NCBI GenBank assembly: GCA_033721955.1
Contig: JAWVZY010000012.1
Coordinates: 1 to 21,504, forward strand
From: JAWVZY01 sp033721955
GTDB taxonomy: Bacteria; Patescibacteriota; Minisyncoccia; Spechtbacterales; 2-12-FULL-38-22
Length of the DNA stretch: 21,504 bases
Reading direction: 5' to 3'
The position numbers and the translations under genes are program-made. The notes beneath the pieces are model-generated. The model saw nothing but the letters and a program-made list of their open reading frames with translations, did not search any database and was not told the DNA's origin. The stretch's first letter is position 1. Every line of letters begins with the position of its first letter. Below, piece after piece: positions 8,864 through 15,926 of this stretch.

Positions 8864-9436
8864 TCATTCTGATTTTTTAACACGCTCAGTATACTCTCCC
8901 TTCTCTGTATTTACACGTATTATATCACCTATTTCAATAAAGAGCGGGGTATTTATCGTAGCTCCCGACTCTATTTTTACTTGCTTTGTGCCTCCGCTTA
9001 CAGTATTTCCCCGAATGTTAGGAGGTGCCTCAACAACCTTATAATTTACCTTAATAGGCAGTTCTATATTTATTATCTCACCTTTAAAAAAATGGGCTGA
9101 AATAGAAAGACCTTCTTTTAGAAAATCTCTCTCTTCTCCCAGGTCATCTTCCATAAGTTCATATCTCTCTGATTTATCTTCAGGATTTACAAATACATAC
9201 TTTCCGCGATTTGAATATTCAAATTGCAACTCCCTCTTTTCAACTTTAGCTTCTTCAAATTTATCAGAAGAGCTAAAAGTTCTTGATGCTGTATTTCCAC
9301 TTAATAAGTTTTTTAATTTAGCATCAACTGTAGCCGCCTGGCGGGCTATTTTTTTATGGTGCAACTCCAATACGCGGTGCGGAGCGCCATCTAATAAAAT
9401 AATGTCATCTTTTGATAAGTCACTAACGCTTAACAT
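8864..9436 (-). CDS. efp: Translation elongation factor P, with an atypical tip loop
   Basis: This 190-residue protein has the three-domain EF-P pattern: an N-terminal KOW-like domain, a central OB domain, and a C-terminal OB domain with the family signature GGTKQVKIESGATINTPLFI (about 148-167) and GDIIRVNTEKGEY. EF-P relieves ribosome stalling at proline stretches by reaching toward the peptidyl-transferase centre. The usual PGKG tip loop is replaced by KIARQAA, and Arg32 aligns with the residue that is modified in other bacteria (Lys34 in E. coli, Arg32 in EarP-type EF-P). No modifying enzyme is in the window. The ATG overlaps the end of thiI by 14 bp in another frame, and the gene ends with TGA. 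Identity is secure; the modification state is unknown. Confidence 0.92.
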   Translation of the reverse strand: MLSVSDLSKDDIILLDGAPHRVLELHHKKIARQAATVDAKLKNLLSGNTASRTFSSSDKFEEAKVEKRELQFEYSNRGKYVFVNPEDKSERYELMEDDLGEERDFLKEGLSISAHFFKGEIINIELPIKVNYKVVEAPPNIRGNTVSGGTKQVKIESGATINTPLFIEIGDIIRVNTEKGEYTERVKKSE

Positions 9437-10613
9437 GTTCTATTTTTTTAGATGATATATTATAAATTTGCATATCGGCAAGCGCCTCTTCTATCATTTT
9501 ATCAACCTCAAAACGCTTTTCTAATTTAATTAAACTATCTATTTGGGCCCTGGTTTTAGGGCGATCTGAGGCAAATACCGCACAACAATCTTCATAAGGC
9601 AGGATTGATATTTTATAAGTTTCTATATCTTTAGCTATCTCGATTGTCTCGCCCTTATCAAAACCCAAAAGAGGGCGCATTATTGGAATATCTATATCTT
9701 TAGAAACAGCCGCCATATTTTCTATTGTTTGGCTGGCAACCTGCCCTAAACTTTCCCCTGTTATAAGGGTTTGGTAGTTGTTATCTTGAGCTAATTTCTC
9801 TGATATTTTTGTCATAAATCTGCGGTGCAAAAGTGTCCAGAAGGCATTATCAACATTTTTTGAAGTTTCAGTTTGTATCTTTGTAAAATGAGGAACAAAA
9901 AGCCGTACAGGTGCAGCTTTCCAGCGGGCAAGCACTTTGCATATATCAAGTATTTTTTCTTTTGTTTTATCTCCTGTATAAGGCGGGCTATGGAAGTATA
10001 CAGCATCTATACTCATGCCTCGCTTTAACATATGCCAACCGGCAACAGGGCTATCTATGCCTCCAGACAGCATTAAAAGTCCCTTGCCGCTCATGCCAAC
10101 AGGCAAGCCACCTTTTGCCTTTCTCTCATCTAAGCTTGAATATACAAAAAGACCCTCCTTTCTTATTTCCACATTTATAACAAGATCGGGCTCATGAATA
10201 TCTACCTGTAATTCTTCAAATTTATTTAACACGCTCTCCCCTATTTTAGCGCTTATTTCCATTGAATTTCCCGGAAACTTTTTAAGTGCTCTGGTTGTTT
10301 CTATCTTAAATGTTTTTACCCCTTTTTGAATTCCCTCTTCTGCAATTTCATGTGAAAACTTTTCTATCTCCTCTAATGAGTTGTTTCCGCGATAAGCCTC
10401 GGTATAACCACTAAGGCCGAAAATATATTTAAAACTATTAAAGATGTTCCTGTCATATTTATTTATATAAATACGGCCCTGCCTTGTTTCAATGTCGGCT
10501 TTTTTAACTCCCGTAACATTTTGTATGTTCAAAATAAGGCGATCTACAAAATCACCTCTATTATCTCCTTTCAGCCAAAGTTCGCCTAATTTTAATAAAA
10601 TAACCTTATCCAT
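9423..10613 (-). CDS. thiI: tRNA 4-thiouridine synthetase ThiI (no rhodanese domain)
   Basis: This 396-residue enzyme activates U8 of tRNA as an adenylate and inserts sulfur to make 4-thiouridine. Its order is an N-terminal ferredoxin-like region, a THUMP RNA-binding domain (about 60-165) and a PP-loop ATPase with SGGIDSPVAGW (from 183). ITGESLGQVASQT (about 284-296) and the conserved LPYEDCC (338-344) follow, with Cys344 at the position of the catalytic E. coli cysteine. There is no C-terminal rhodanese domain, as in the Bacillus-type enzyme, which takes sulfur directly from a dedicated cysteine desulfurase; such a desulfurase lies two genes upstream in the same operon. Both tRNAs in this window have T at position 8. 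The ATG follows the GNAT stop by 25 bp, without a Shine-Dalgarno sequence. Confidence 0.93.
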   Translation of the reverse strand: MDKVILLKLGELWLKGDNRGDFVDRLILNIQNVTGVKKADIETRQGRIYINKYDRNIFNSFKYIFGLSGYTEAYRGNNSLEEIEKFSHEIAEEGIQKGVKTFKIETTRALKKFPGNSMEISAKIGESVLNKFEELQVDIHEPDLVINVEIRKEGLFVYSSLDERKAKGGLPVGMSGKGLLMLSGGIDSPVAGWHMLKRGMSIDAVYFHSPPYTGDKTKEKILDICKVLARWKAAPVRLFVPHFTKIQTETSKNVDNAFWTLLHRRFMTKISEKLAQDNNYQTLITGESLGQVASQTIENMAAVSKDIDIPIMRPLLGFDKGETIEIAKDIETYKISILPYEDCCAVFASDRPKTRAQIDSLIKLEKRFEVDKMIEEALADMQIYNISSKKIEHVKR

Positions 10614-10638
10614 AAATAAAATCTATATCTTACACCTA

Positions 10639-11145
10639 TTAAGAGGCATGTTTTACCATTTTTACCCTGGGTATAATCTTGCCTGCCTTCAGCTTCCACT
10701 CCCCTTCTGTTATTTCTTCAAAGCCAAGGCGCTTATACCATTCATATTTATCTTTATTATATTTAACCACATAAAGAAAGATGTCTTTTTTCTTGGGTTC
10801 TGCCCATTCAAGCATTTGTTTTACTATCTCCCTTCCCACCCCCTCTCCGTGATATTCGGGCAAAACATGCAAGGTAGCAAAGCGTATTTTATCTTTTTTA
10901 AGTTTTGCAGTTGAGCATCCTATTATTTCTTCTGTTTGAGAATCAACAACTATCCACCCGCGTATCCTTCCCTCTTTTAGTCCCTGCTTTAACTTATCAA
11001 TTTCCTCGGGGCCATATTGAGCTATAATATCTTCTGCACTAATGCCGTATTCTTTATTAACATATACATCCATAGCTGCAATCACCCTTACAGACATCAT
11101 TTCTTCAGCATGCTGGGGTTTTGCCTTTTTAATTTCTAATTGCAT
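10639..11145 (-). CDS. GNAT-family N-acetyltransferase
   Basis: This 168-residue single-domain protein has the acetyl-CoA-binding motif A of the GNAT fold: a strand FATLHVLP (about 89-96) followed by YHGEGVGREIV (about 98-108), where the H-G-x-G-x-G turn binds the pyrophosphate of CoA. A later YKRLGFEE block is also typical. Its acceptor cannot be told from sequence. The start codon overlaps the stop of the cysteine desulfurase gene (TAATG, 1 nt shared), so translation is very probably coupled. Its place between a desulfurase and thiI hints at a tRNA- or protein-modifying role, but that is only context. Confidence 0.85.
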   Translation of the reverse strand: MQLEIKKAKPQHAEEMMSVRVIAAMDVYVNKEYGISAEDIIAQYGPEEIDKLKQGLKEGRIRGWIVVDSQTEEIIGCSTAKLKKDKIRFATLHVLPEYHGEGVGREIVKQMLEWAEPKKKDIFLYVVKYNKDKYEWYKRLGFEEITEGEWKLKAGKIIPRVKMVKHAS

Positions 11146-12293
11146 TATTTTCTACCGGTAACTTCACGTAATTCCGGGGTAATTTCTTTTAGCACCTTAC
11201 ATGTGAAGCCTATCTCTTCTTTTGTATTATAGCGCGAAAGACCGAATCTAAGTGTAGAATCACTATATTTATCGTCCAAACCTATGGCGTGTAAAACATG
11301 GCTTTTATTACCCGAGTTGCTGGCACAGGCAGAGCCTGTTGAGGCATAAATTCCTTTTTCTTCAAGCGCATGCAGCAAAACCTCTGCCGGAATTCCTGCA
11401 AATGCAACATTTACAGTGCTACAAATAGCATCCTCGGGTGAGTTTATCCGGATGTCATCGATTTCTTTAATTGTCCGAATAAACTTATCCCTTAAAGTTT
11501 GTATATGTTTTTTATTTTTATCTAAGTTTTCATATGAAATCTCAGCTGCCTTGCCAAGCCCTACAATTCCCGCTACATTCTCGGTACCACTGCGCATATT
11601 CATTTCCTGTCCTCCGCCGTGAATTAAGGGTTCTATTTGCACATTTTCTTTTTTAATAAGGGCTCCTATTCCTTTTGGTCCGTGGATTTTATGCCCACTC
11701 AAGGCAAATATATCTACATTCTCCATATTTACCTCAAGCTTGCCAAATGCCTGCACTCCATCTGTAAAAAATATAATATCTTCTTTTTTGGTTTTTGTCT
11801 CTTTTGCAAATTCATTTACAGGGTATATTGTTCCCAATTCATTATTTACGCTCATTATTGCCACCATAATTGTATTATCGTTAATTGCACCTAAAATATC
11901 TTCTTTTTTCACTTTTCCATACTCATCTACATCTAAAAAGGTGATCTCATAACCTTCCTGCCCAAGGGCATGACAGGCCTCAAGCACGGCTTCATGTTCC
12001 ACTTTTGTAGTGATAATATGCTTTCCCCTGCGCTTTAATGCGCGCGCTACACCCTTAAGCGCCCAATTATCTGCCTCTGTGGCGCCCGATGTGAAAAATA
12101 CCTCAGATGTTTTCACGTGAAAAAGACCAGCCAGCTTTTCTCTGGTTTCTTTTAAAGCTCTTTCGGCCTCAATTCCTTTTTTATGCAAGCTTGAAGGATT
12201 GCCATAATACTCCCTATAGTAAGGCAACATTGCCTCTAAAACCTCTGGAGCAAGGGGAGTACTTGCGTTATTATCAAGATAAATTTCTCGCAT
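11145..12293 (-). CDS. Cysteine desulfurase (NifS/IscS family)
   Basis: This 382-residue PLP enzyme would release sulfur from L-cysteine as an enzyme persulfide. It opens with YLDNNASTP, typical of the family. His100 in VEHEAVL stacks on PLP, Lys202 in SGHKIHGPKG forms the Schiff base, and Cys323 in STGSACASNSG carries the persulfide. RSGTENV (about 235-241) is also conserved. No scaffold gene (iscU/sufU) or other Fe-S assembly gene is nearby. With a rhodanese-less thiI in the same operon, the likely role is sulfur supply for 4-thiouridine, as in the Bacillus nifZ-thiI pair; a general Fe-S role is also possible. The ATG lies 1 bp after the cca stop and the stop overlaps the GNAT start. Confidence 0.93.
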   Translation of the reverse strand: MREIYLDNNASTPLAPEVLEAMLPYYREYYGNPSSLHKKGIEAERALKETREKLAGLFHVKTSEVFFTSGATEADNWALKGVARALKRRGKHIITTKVEHEAVLEACHALGQEGYEITFLDVDEYGKVKKEDILGAINDNTIMVAIMSVNNELGTIYPVNEFAKETKTKKEDIIFFTDGVQAFGKLEVNMENVDIFALSGHKIHGPKGIGALIKKENVQIEPLIHGGGQEMNMRSGTENVAGIVGLGKAAEISYENLDKNKKHIQTLRDKFIRTIKEIDDIRINSPEDAICSTVNVAFAGIPAEVLLHALEEKGIYASTGSACASNSGNKSHVLHAIGLDDKYSDSTLRFGLSRYNTKEEIGFTCKVLKEITPELREVTGRK

Positions 12294-12294
12294 T

Positions 12295-13740
12295 TTACAA
12301 ATAATACTTATTTTTTAATTCCTCATCAACTGTTCTTTCAAACTCCTCTTGTTTCTGTATTGCTGCCTCCTCAAGCGCTTCCAGCTTTTTATCAGTTAGC
12401 TTGCCAAGCTCTTTAACTCTCTTCAGTAAATATTTTTTATTATTTTTTTGCGGATTATCAAGCACCTCGTCAAGCAAAATGGCAAGTATTTGGCCTATTT
12501 TAGGACCAGGGGAGAGGTCAAGTGTTTTTATTACATCATCTCCGCCAATAGTAAGCATCTTAGTAGATACAGGATCTCTCTGCACCTTATCTACCATATA
12601 ACGAAAATGCCTTAGACGATAAGGTTCTGGTTTTGGCACCCCAGAACCCATTCTATCGCATATACGTACACGTATAAGGTCATCCATATTCTCAGGACCT
12701 AATTTTGCTATAAGGCGCCTAACAGAGCTTTCGGTAACTTCACCGACATTATAATAAAAGAGGTGATAACGCACCAAACGAACTACTTTTTCACTAAACT
12801 TTTTGGGGAATTTAAGGCGATCAAGTGCTTTTGCGGTTATCTTAGCACCGGCCACTTCATGCCCATAAAAGGTTGCGTCAGGCCCCTCGCCTCGCTTTGT
12901 CTGGGGCTTGCCTGCATCGTGAAACAAGGCAGCTATCTTCACATGAAGCGGATAATCATGTTCAGCTGCCCACTTTAAAGCGTATAAATTATGCTCAAAG
13001 ACAGTATAGATATGATGCTTGTTTTGCTCTACATCAATACCCTTTGCGATTTCGGGCAATATTATCTCTAAAAGTCCTGAGTCCTTCATAAATAAAATGC
13101 CATTATGGGCATATTTTGTATCCATCATTTTAATGAACTCATCCCTTATGCGCTCTTTTGCTATCATTTTTATATCAGAGGCATTATCTTTTACTGCCTG
13201 AAATGTTTCACCCTCAATGGTAAAATTAAGCTGTGTTGCAAAGCGAAGAGCCCGCATTATGCGCAAAGCATCTTCATTAAAACGCTTATAAGGGCTGCCA
13301 ACTGTTCGAATTACCCCTTGTTTTAAGTCCTTTTGCCCCTCAAAAAGATCAACAATTTTGCCCTTTTTACTTAAGGCGAGCGCATTTATTGTAAAATCGC
13401 GCCTTTCAAGGTCTTTTTTAAGGGAATCGCTAAATTCTACATTATCAGGGTGGCGCTTATCCGAATATTTTGCCTCAGAGCGAAATGTTGTTACCTCAAC
13501 TAATTTAAGTGCCTCAACTTTAGCATCTGTTTTAACTCCAACTGTACCAAATTCATTTTCATACACACTATTATCAAACAATCCCTGAATCTCTTCGGGC
13601 TTAGCGCTTGTAGCTATATCCCAATCCTTTGGTTTTTTATCTAGCAAAACATCTCGCACGCAACCACCTACAACATATGCCTCATATCCCGCTTTTTCTA
13701 TTGTATTTATTATATTTTTCACTTCTTTTGGTAGCTTCAT
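12295..13740 (-). CDS. cca: CCA tRNA nucleotidyltransferase with HD domain
   Basis: The product (481 residues from the start chosen here) is a class II CCA-adding enzyme. The nucleotidyltransferase head has VVGGCVRD (about 23-30) and the metal-binding DWD (39-41). The RRDFTINALAL motif and the DALRIMRALRFATQL block of the neck region follow, then a fused HD domain with HVKIAALFHDAGKP. It would build or repair the 3' CCA of tRNAs; neither tRNA gene here encodes CCA, so the enzyme would be needed. An upstream in-frame ATG (13803) would add 21 residues without family homology and would enclose the promoters of both this gene and the tRNA. I prefer 13740, which lies 8 nt after a plausible -10. 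First gene of the operon. A poly(A) polymerase is the main alternative. Confidence 0.9.
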   Translation of the reverse strand: MKLPKEVKNIINTIEKAGYEAYVVGGCVRDVLLDKKPKDWDIATSAKPEEIQGLFDNSVYENEFGTVGVKTDAKVEALKLVEVTTFRSEAKYSDKRHPDNVEFSDSLKKDLERRDFTINALALSKKGKIVDLFEGQKDLKQGVIRTVGSPYKRFNEDALRIMRALRFATQLNFTIEGETFQAVKDNASDIKMIAKERIRDEFIKMMDTKYAHNGILFMKDSGLLEIILPEIAKGIDVEQNKHHIYTVFEHNLYALKWAAEHDYPLHVKIAALFHDAGKPQTKRGEGPDATFYGHEVAGAKITAKALDRLKFPKKFSEKVVRLVRYHLFYYNVGEVTESSVRRLIAKLGPENMDDLIRVRICDRMGSGVPKPEPYRLRHFRYMVDKVQRDPVSTKMLTIGGDDVIKTLDLSPGPKIGQILAILLDEVLDNPQKNNKKYLLKRVKELGKLTDKKLEALEEAAIQKQEEFERTVDEELKNKYYL

Positions 13741-13748
13741 ATAGCCCC

Positions 13749-13777
13749 AGTTTAACCTAAAAACCTTGTATTGTCTA
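13749..13777 (-). promoter_or_regulatory. Promoter of the cca operon, sharing its -35 with the tRNA-Arg promoter
   Basis: On the minus strand, TAGACA (13777-13772) and TAAACT (13754-13749) are separated by exactly 17 bp. Initiation about 7 nt downstream falls at or just before the ATG at 13740, predicting an essentially leaderless message. The -35 overlaps by five bases the -35 of the divergent tRNA promoter. Confidence 0.55.
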
Positions 13778-13799
13778 TTATCTAAAACTATGGTATATT
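13771..13799 (+). promoter_or_regulatory. Promoter of tRNA-Arg
   Basis: TTGTCT (13771-13776), a 17-bp spacer ending in TGG, and TATATT (13794-13799) form a good -35/extended -10 promoter. Initiation is expected near 13806, about 15 nt before the mature tRNA 5' end. Confidence 0.75.
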
Positions 13800-13820
13800 T
13801 CATGTGAAAACACAGAACAT

Positions 13821-13894
13821 GCGCCCTTAGCTCAATTGGATAGAGTGTCTGGCTTCGGACCAGAAGGTTCCAGGTTCGAGTCCTGGAGGGCGCG
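13821..13894 (+). tRNA. tRNA-Arg (anticodon TCG)
   Basis: The 74 nt fold into a full cloverleaf. The acceptor stem pairs GCGCCCT with AGGGCGC, the D stem GCTC with GAGT, the anticodon stem TCTGG with CCAGA, and the T stem CCAGG with CCTGG around TTCGAGT. The anticodon loop CTTCGGA places TCG at 13855-13857, reading CGA (Arg). The discriminator base is G and is followed by CAAC, so CCA is not encoded and must be added by the enzyme encoded divergently next door. T8 is present as a possible ThiI target. Confidence 0.95.
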
Positions 13895-13899
13895 CAACA

Positions 13900-13928
13900 A
13901 ATAAAACTCCCTCAATGGGGGTTTTATT
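13900..13928 (+). terminator. Terminator downstream of tRNA-Arg
   Basis: A 12-bp stem with one G-T pair (AATAAAACTCCC with GGGGGTTTTATT) encloses the loop TCAAT. The 3' arm contains TTTT and GCGTTTT follows. It begins 5 nt after the tRNA discriminator base. Confidence 0.75.
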
Positions 13929-13936
13929 GCGTTTTA

Positions 13937-14050
13937 CAGGACTCGAAAGGCGGAGGCCATAGGCCGAGCCCGGGCAGGAAGTGCTTAGCGAAAACAAACC
14001 ATAGGTGCAATTTGAGCTTAGCAACTTGACGCCGAGTCCTGAAGGGCGTG
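13937..14050. repeat. Short non-coding element bracketed by inverted copies of tRNA-Arg 3'-end sequence
   Basis: CAGGACTCG (13937-13945) and CGAGTCCTG (14033-14041) are perfect 9-bp inverted repeats about 105 bp apart end to end. The left copy plus two bases (13937-13947) is the reverse complement of the tRNA-Arg T-arm segment 13875-13885. The right copy extends to 14050 as a direct repeat of the tRNA 3' end (16 of 18 bases identical to 13877-13894) and is followed by CCA. Inside lie GGCC-ATA-GGCC and GCCCGGGC palindromes and two copies each of CCATAGG and GCTTAGC. No credible gene is present. It may be a decayed tRNA duplication, a small mobile element or a structured RNA; I cannot decide which. 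Confidence 0.45.
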
Positions 14051-14121
14051 CCAAAAAAAAGACCTATTTTTATGGGATTTTTTTATCCCAAAGTTTTCCC
14101 CAACTAAAATATTTATTTTCG

Positions 14122-14130
14122 TGGTATTAT
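14122..14130 (+). promoter_or_regulatory. Extended -10 promoter of the Cys-rich gene
   Basis: TGGTATTAT, with the hexamer at 14125-14130, is a TGn-extended -10. Exactly 7 nt separate it from the ATG at 14138, so transcription should begin at or next to the start codon. No recognisable -35 is present at 17 bp. Confidence 0.6.
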
Positions 14131-14137
14131 TTAATTA

Positions 14138-15766
14138 ATGAGCAGACGGAAATTGCTATTTATTTCTTTTATTGCAGTCCAGGTAATTTTGGGCGGTTTT
14201 TTATTGATAAATGCCCCCAATACAGCGTGGGCGGACACAGGTCCTTCATGCTTCGACAATGCTGAGTGCGAATCACATTCAACTGCAAGCGGGCATCAAC
14301 ATAACTGCGTATTTTCAGATCCAAACGATCCAAATTCAGGCACTTGCCAAGACACCTCAGCGCCAGGTAATACATATAGCTGTGATGTAAGCGGGTCTTC
14401 TTGTGTTCCGATAGAGATAAATTGCGATCTTGGATATAAGGCAAACTGCGGACAATATAATGGAAACCCGCTTGCCTGTCAGTCGCTTGTAGATGCGCCC
14501 TGCGAACCTATGACGTGTACCCTGGATGTGGAATGTCCAAGCGGAACATCTTGCAGAAACGGAACCTGCTTAGATAAAGAAGGAGAATGTGTTGACAACA
14601 CTGATTGTGCCCCGGGAGGAAGTGATAGAGGAGACTACCAATACTCATGCAGAGGTTATGACTATGACGGAGATGGCACTATTCGCCAAGGGGAGCAATA
14701 CTGCAGACAGGTAACCTGCGACAACAGCGGAGGATCTTTATGTGCTGAAGGTTTTGTATGTTGGGAAGATCAAAATGTATGCGAGGTTTCACAACCTGGA
14801 GAATGCGATGAGAGCAATCCTTGTCCAAATTACTATGAGTGCAACTTAAGTACTCAACAATGCGAACTTACTGTAGAGAATCTTTCAGATCCTTTAATAG
14901 AGGGTACTTATTCCTGCAAATGGGTAACTGATTTAGGCCCAGGTGATATATCGAGGTCTGCATGTATCACAGTGGATTACGACTGTAATACAGGATATGT
15001 ACCTGAACAACGCTGCGAAGATATAACAGATCCGGATGCTTGCGGTGCTGTAACAACACAAGATTGTGTGCCTGAAGAAGAAGCCGCAGGGGGTACTTCA
15101 AGTTGCGCCTGGTTCCAAATTGAACAAAAATGCTACACCAGAAATAATTGCGATCCCGGCTATGAACCCCGATCAAACTGCGAAAATATTACTACAGAAA
15201 AATATGGTGATAGTGCCTATGACCTTTGCGTACAAAGCAGTACACCTCAAAATTGTATTGAAACAGGCCTTGCAGGTGTGGGGGAGGAGTGCCAAAACCA
15301 CGACTACTGCCAAGATCGGCTTTCATGTGTAAGTTTTAAATGCACGGTCTCGGGTGTAGGAAGCCCTTGTAATGAAGACAGGAACTGTCCGGATCGCTTA
15401 TATTGTAGCGCTGATGGCATCTGTACAGCAGATGACTGCAGAGAGGGGGGTCTTGTACCGTGTGGGGGTGTATCTTGTCCTTGTACCTTCTGTGATTTCT
15501 TTGAATTAATCCATAATATTGTTGAATTTCTTCTCTTTACTCTTGGTCCTATACTTGCTTCACTTATGATAGTAGTTGGCGGATTCTATGTTTTAACCTC
15601 TGCTGGTAATCAGGGTAAATACAGAAAAGGTAAAGAGTACATAAAATGGGCTTTACTTGGATATCTTCTAATGCTGGGGGCATGGCTTATAATAAATACC
15701 ATATTAACCATGCTTGATCTTGCAGATTGGGTAAGTATAGGGGACTGGTGGAAGCCAAACTGTTGA
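14138..15766 (+). CDS. Secreted cysteine-rich protein ending in a VirB2/TrbC-like pilin segment
   Basis: This 542-residue protein starts with a Sec signal peptide (basic MSRRK, hydrophobic core, likely cleavage after AWA near residue 32). Residues 33-455 are a Cys-rich ectodomain. I count about 52 cysteines in the whole protein, arranged in short EGF/TNFR-like units such as CPSGTSCRNGTC and CNEDRNCPDRLYC. The C-terminus has a CPCTFC cluster, a membrane segment (about 457-489), a basic loop GNQGKYRKGKEYIKW, and a second membrane segment (about 505-530). This two-helix hairpin with a short basic loop resembles VirB2/TrbC pilins of type IV secretion, which occur as separate small proteins. No other secretion genes are in the window. 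The start at 14138 is 7 nt after an extended -10, and an in-frame TAG directly follows the TGA stop. Function unknown; an extracellular adhesin or appendage subunit is a guess. Confidence 0.75.
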   Translation: MSRRKLLFISFIAVQVILGGFLLINAPNTAWADTGPSCFDNAECESHSTASGHQHNCVFSDPNDPNSGTCQDTSAPGNTYSCDVSGSSCVPIEINCDLGYKANCGQYNGNPLACQSLVDAPCEPMTCTLDVECPSGTSCRNGTCLDKEGECVDNTDCAPGGSDRGDYQYSCRGYDYDGDGTIRQGEQYCRQVTCDNSGGSLCAEGFVCWEDQNVCEVSQPGECDESNPCPNYYECNLSTQQCELTVENLSDPLIEGTYSCKWVTDLGPGDISRSACITVDYDCNTGYVPEQRCEDITDPDACGAVTTQDCVPEEEAAGGTSSCAWFQIEQKCYTRNNCDPGYEPRSNCENITTEKYGDSAYDLCVQSSTPQNCIETGLAGVGEECQNHDYCQDRLSCVSFKCTVSGVGSPCNEDRNCPDRLYCSADGICTADDCREGGLVPCGGVSCPCTFCDFFELIHNIVEFLLFTLGPILASLMIVVGGFYVLTSAGNQGKYRKGKEYIKWALLGYLLMLGAWLIINTILTMLDLADWVSIGDWWKPNC

Positions 15767-15791
15767 TAGTCCTTAAAAAATATGCTATAAA
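15763..15791 (+). promoter_or_regulatory. Promoter of tRNA-Lys
   Basis: TTGATA (15763-15768), 17 bp, then TATAAA (15786-15791) preceded by TGC gives a strong -35/extended -10 pair. The -35 contains the TGA stop of the preceding gene. Initiation is expected near 15798, a few bases before the tRNA. Readthrough could also serve rpsO, since no terminator follows the tRNA. Confidence 0.8.
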
Positions 15792-15801
15792 AAGGCGTAT
15801 T

Positions 15802-15875
15802 CCGCCTATAGCTCAATTTGGCAGAGCAGTTGCCTCTTAAGCAATTGGTTCCAGGTTCGAGTCCTGGTGGGCGGA
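15802..15875 (+). tRNA. tRNA-Lys (anticodon CTT)
   Basis: The 74 nt fold as a cloverleaf. The acceptor stem pairs CCGCCTA with TGGGCGG (one T-G pair), the D stem GCTC with GAGC, the anticodon stem GTTGC with GCAAT (one G-T pair), and the T stem CCAGG with CCTGG around TTCGAGT. The loop CTCTTAA places CTT at 15836-15838, reading AAG (Lys). The discriminator is A and is followed by CACA, so CCA is not encoded. The T arm is identical to that of the tRNA-Arg gene in this window. Confidence 0.94.
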
Positions 15876-15890
15876 CACAGACATAAAATA

Positions 15891-15919
15891 TTGCCAAAAA
15901 CAACAAATTGTGCTATCCT
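15891..15919 (+). promoter_or_regulatory. Promoter of rpsO
   Basis: TTGCCA (15891-15896), a 17-bp spacer ending in TGC, and TATCCT (15914-15919) form a -35/extended -10 pair. The hexamer ends 7 nt before the ATG at 15927, so the message should be leaderless or nearly so. Confidence 0.65.
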
Positions 15920-15926
15920 TACAAAT

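Noticed and set aside
13741..13803. N-terminal extension of cca from an ATG at 13803
   Set aside because: The extra 21 residues have no family match and the segment contains both divergent promoters.
13827..14054. Minus-strand reading frame of 75 codons covering tRNA-Arg and the element beside it
   Set aside because: Its RPPGLEPGT segment is the reverse translation of the tRNA T arm, a common spurious call. It overlaps a confident tRNA and its terminator.
14073..14090. TGGGAT/ATCCCA hairpin with a T6 loop as a terminator
   Set aside because: The stem is only 6 bp, there is no U-run after it, and no transcript clearly ends here once the tRNA terminator at 13900-13928 is counted.
15764..15766. 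UGA recoded as glycine, as in Gracilibacteria/SR1
   Set aside because: TGA ends the Cys-rich gene (followed at once by TAG) and efp at its expected family length; no in-frame TGA is needed in any gene.
15610..15906. Minus-strand reading frame of 98 codons over tRNA-Lys and the end of the Cys-rich gene
   Set aside because: It has the same RPPGLEPGT signature from the opposite strand of a tRNA and lies antisense to a strong coding region.
15867..15926. N-terminal extension of rpsO
   Set aside because: It would translate the tRNA-Lys 3' end and the rpsO promoter; S15 homology begins at 15927.
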